A DNA stretch of 5,561 nt from Phycisphaerae bacterium SM23_33. GTDB lineage: Bacteria > Planctomycetota > Phycisphaerae > SM23-33. Position numbers and translations under genes: made by a program. This document shows positions 4,719-5,561 of this stretch, in pieces. The notes beneath the pieces are model-generated. The model searched no databases. It had not been told where the DNA came from and saw only the letters and a program-made list of their open reading frames with translations. The DNA lies in contig LJUF01000250.1 of the NCBI GenBank assembly GCA_001303665.1, positions 1 to 5,561 on the forward strand, given 5' to 3'. The first letter of the stretch is position 1. Each line of letters opens with the position of its first letter.

Positions 4719-5561
4719 TCACAGCAGGTAGTGCTCCAGGAACAGCATGGCGGCCTGCTCCAGGTAATCGAGATTGGCCTTCTTTCGGAACCCGTGCCCT
4801 TCGTCCTTTGCCAGGATGTAGGCGACGGTGCCGCCATTTCGGCGAATGACCTCGACCATCTGTTCGCTCTCGCTGACCGGCACCCGGGGATCGTTGAGGC
4901 CCTGGGCCACCAGCAGAGGCTTGGTGATCCTGGCGGCGTTGGTGGTGGGTGAGATGCGGGTCAAGAACTCGCGCATCTCCGGGTCGCGTTCGTCGCCGTA
5001 CTCGGCCCGGCGCAGGTCGCGGCGGTAGGCCTGGGTGTTCTCGAGGAAGGTGACGAAGTTGCTGATGCCCACGGTCTCCACCCCCGCCCGCAGCCGGGCG
5101 CTGTAGTGGATCATGCAGGCCAGCACCATGTACCCGCCGTACGACCCCCCCATCACGGCCACGCGGCGGCTGTCCAACTCATCCTGCGCCTCGATCCAGT
5201 CCAGCAGGGCGCCGATATCTTTCACGGCGTCCTCGCGCTTCCGGCCGTTGTCGAGCATCAAGTAGCCCTTGCCGTAGCCCGCCGAGCCCCGGACGTTCGG
5301 CACCAGGACGGCGATCCCAAGCTCCCCGACGGCATACTGACACAGCGGCCAGAAGGTGGGCTTGGCCTGGCCTTCCGGGCCGCCGTGAATGTGGATGAGC
5401 ACCGGGAAGGGCCCGCCGCCGGCAGGGCGGTAGTGGAACGCGGGGATGGTGCGCCGCCGGCCATCCACCTGGTCGAAGGTCTCGTAGCGGAACAACTCGG
5501 GTGTGACGAAGCGCTCGCCGTCCAGGCCGCCGGTCTCACCGTGCGTCCACCGAACCAGCCG
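4719..5561 (-). CDS. S9-family prolyl oligopeptidase-type peptidase, C-terminal part (runs off right edge)
   Basis: The frame is open from the window edge for 280 codons to a TGA at 4721-4719, so the 5' part of the gene lies outside. The first 40 or so residues (WTHGETGGLDGERF onward) are the end of the region linking the beta-propeller to the hydrolase domain, typical of S9 peptidases. The alpha/beta hydrolase domain then shows HIHGGPEGQ (oxyanion region, about 57-65), VPNVRGSAGYGKGY (about 87-100), the nucleophile elbow GGSYGGYM with Ser140, the acid in GLNDPRVP with Asp224, and the catalytic EGHGF with His256. The triad is complete and the C-terminus is at the usual distance after His. Such enzymes cut peptides, often after Pro or with acylaminoacyl specificity; the substrate is not defined here. 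Whether it is exported cannot be judged because the N-terminus is missing. An internal TTG near 5495 is not the real start, since homologous sequence continues upstream. Confidence 0.93.
   Translation of the reverse strand, partial: RLVRWTHGETGGLDGERFVTPELFRYETFDQVDGRRRTIPAFHYRPAGGGPFPVLIHIHGGPEGQAKPTFWPLCQYAVGELGIAVLVPNVRGSAGYGKGYLMLDNGRKREDAVKDIGALLDWIEAQDELDSRRVAVMGGSYGGYMVLACMIHYSARLRAGVETVGISNFVTFLENTQAYRRDLRRAEYGDERDPEMREFLTRISPTTNAARITKPLLVAQGLNDPRVPVSESEQMVEVIRRNGGTVAYILAKDEGHGFRKKANLDYLEQAAMLFLEHYLL

Overview
This is a GC-rich, gene-dense stretch with the look of a bacterial chromosome. It carries six recognisable protein genes and no sign of mobile DNA, CRISPR, tRNA or rRNA. A secreted DUF6263-like protein, two small lipoproteins, a TPR lipoprotein and an S9 peptidase, together with the base composition, fit a member of the Planctomycetota (Phycisphaerae-like). 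That placement is inferred from gene style and not proven by any marker in the window.

Layout from left to right. Positions 1-187 hold the 5' end of a minus-strand gene for an exported protein with a Pro-rich region; it runs off the left edge. Positions 188-391 are a divergent, relatively AT-rich control region with two mutually exclusive inverted repeats and -10-like hexamers overlapping on opposite strands. Positions 392-1381 (+) encode a secreted DUF6263-like protein, which converges, with a 29-base gap, on the minus-strand genes to its right. Reading leftward from the right edge, these are the C-terminal part of an S9 prolyl oligopeptidase-family peptidase (5561-4719), a PHP-domain metal-dependent hydrolase (4655-3861), a 216-base gap with a candidate promoter and a structured leader, a small lipoprotein of unknown function (3644-3216), ispD of the MEP isoprenoid pathway (3208-2483), and a TPR lipoprotein (2415-1411).

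The small lipoprotein and ispD are 7 bases apart and ispD has no visible Shine-Dalgarno sequence, so they are probably translationally coupled. The TPR lipoprotein gene follows after 67 bases with its own strong ribosome binding site and is plausibly part of the same transcript. The arrangement puts a cytosolic precursor enzyme of undecaprenyl phosphate and quinone synthesis between two envelope lipoproteins. I see no evidence of a defence system, toxin-antitoxin pair or other new system. The most open questions are the unknown lipoprotein, the ispD coupling and the alternative hairpins in two intergenic regions.
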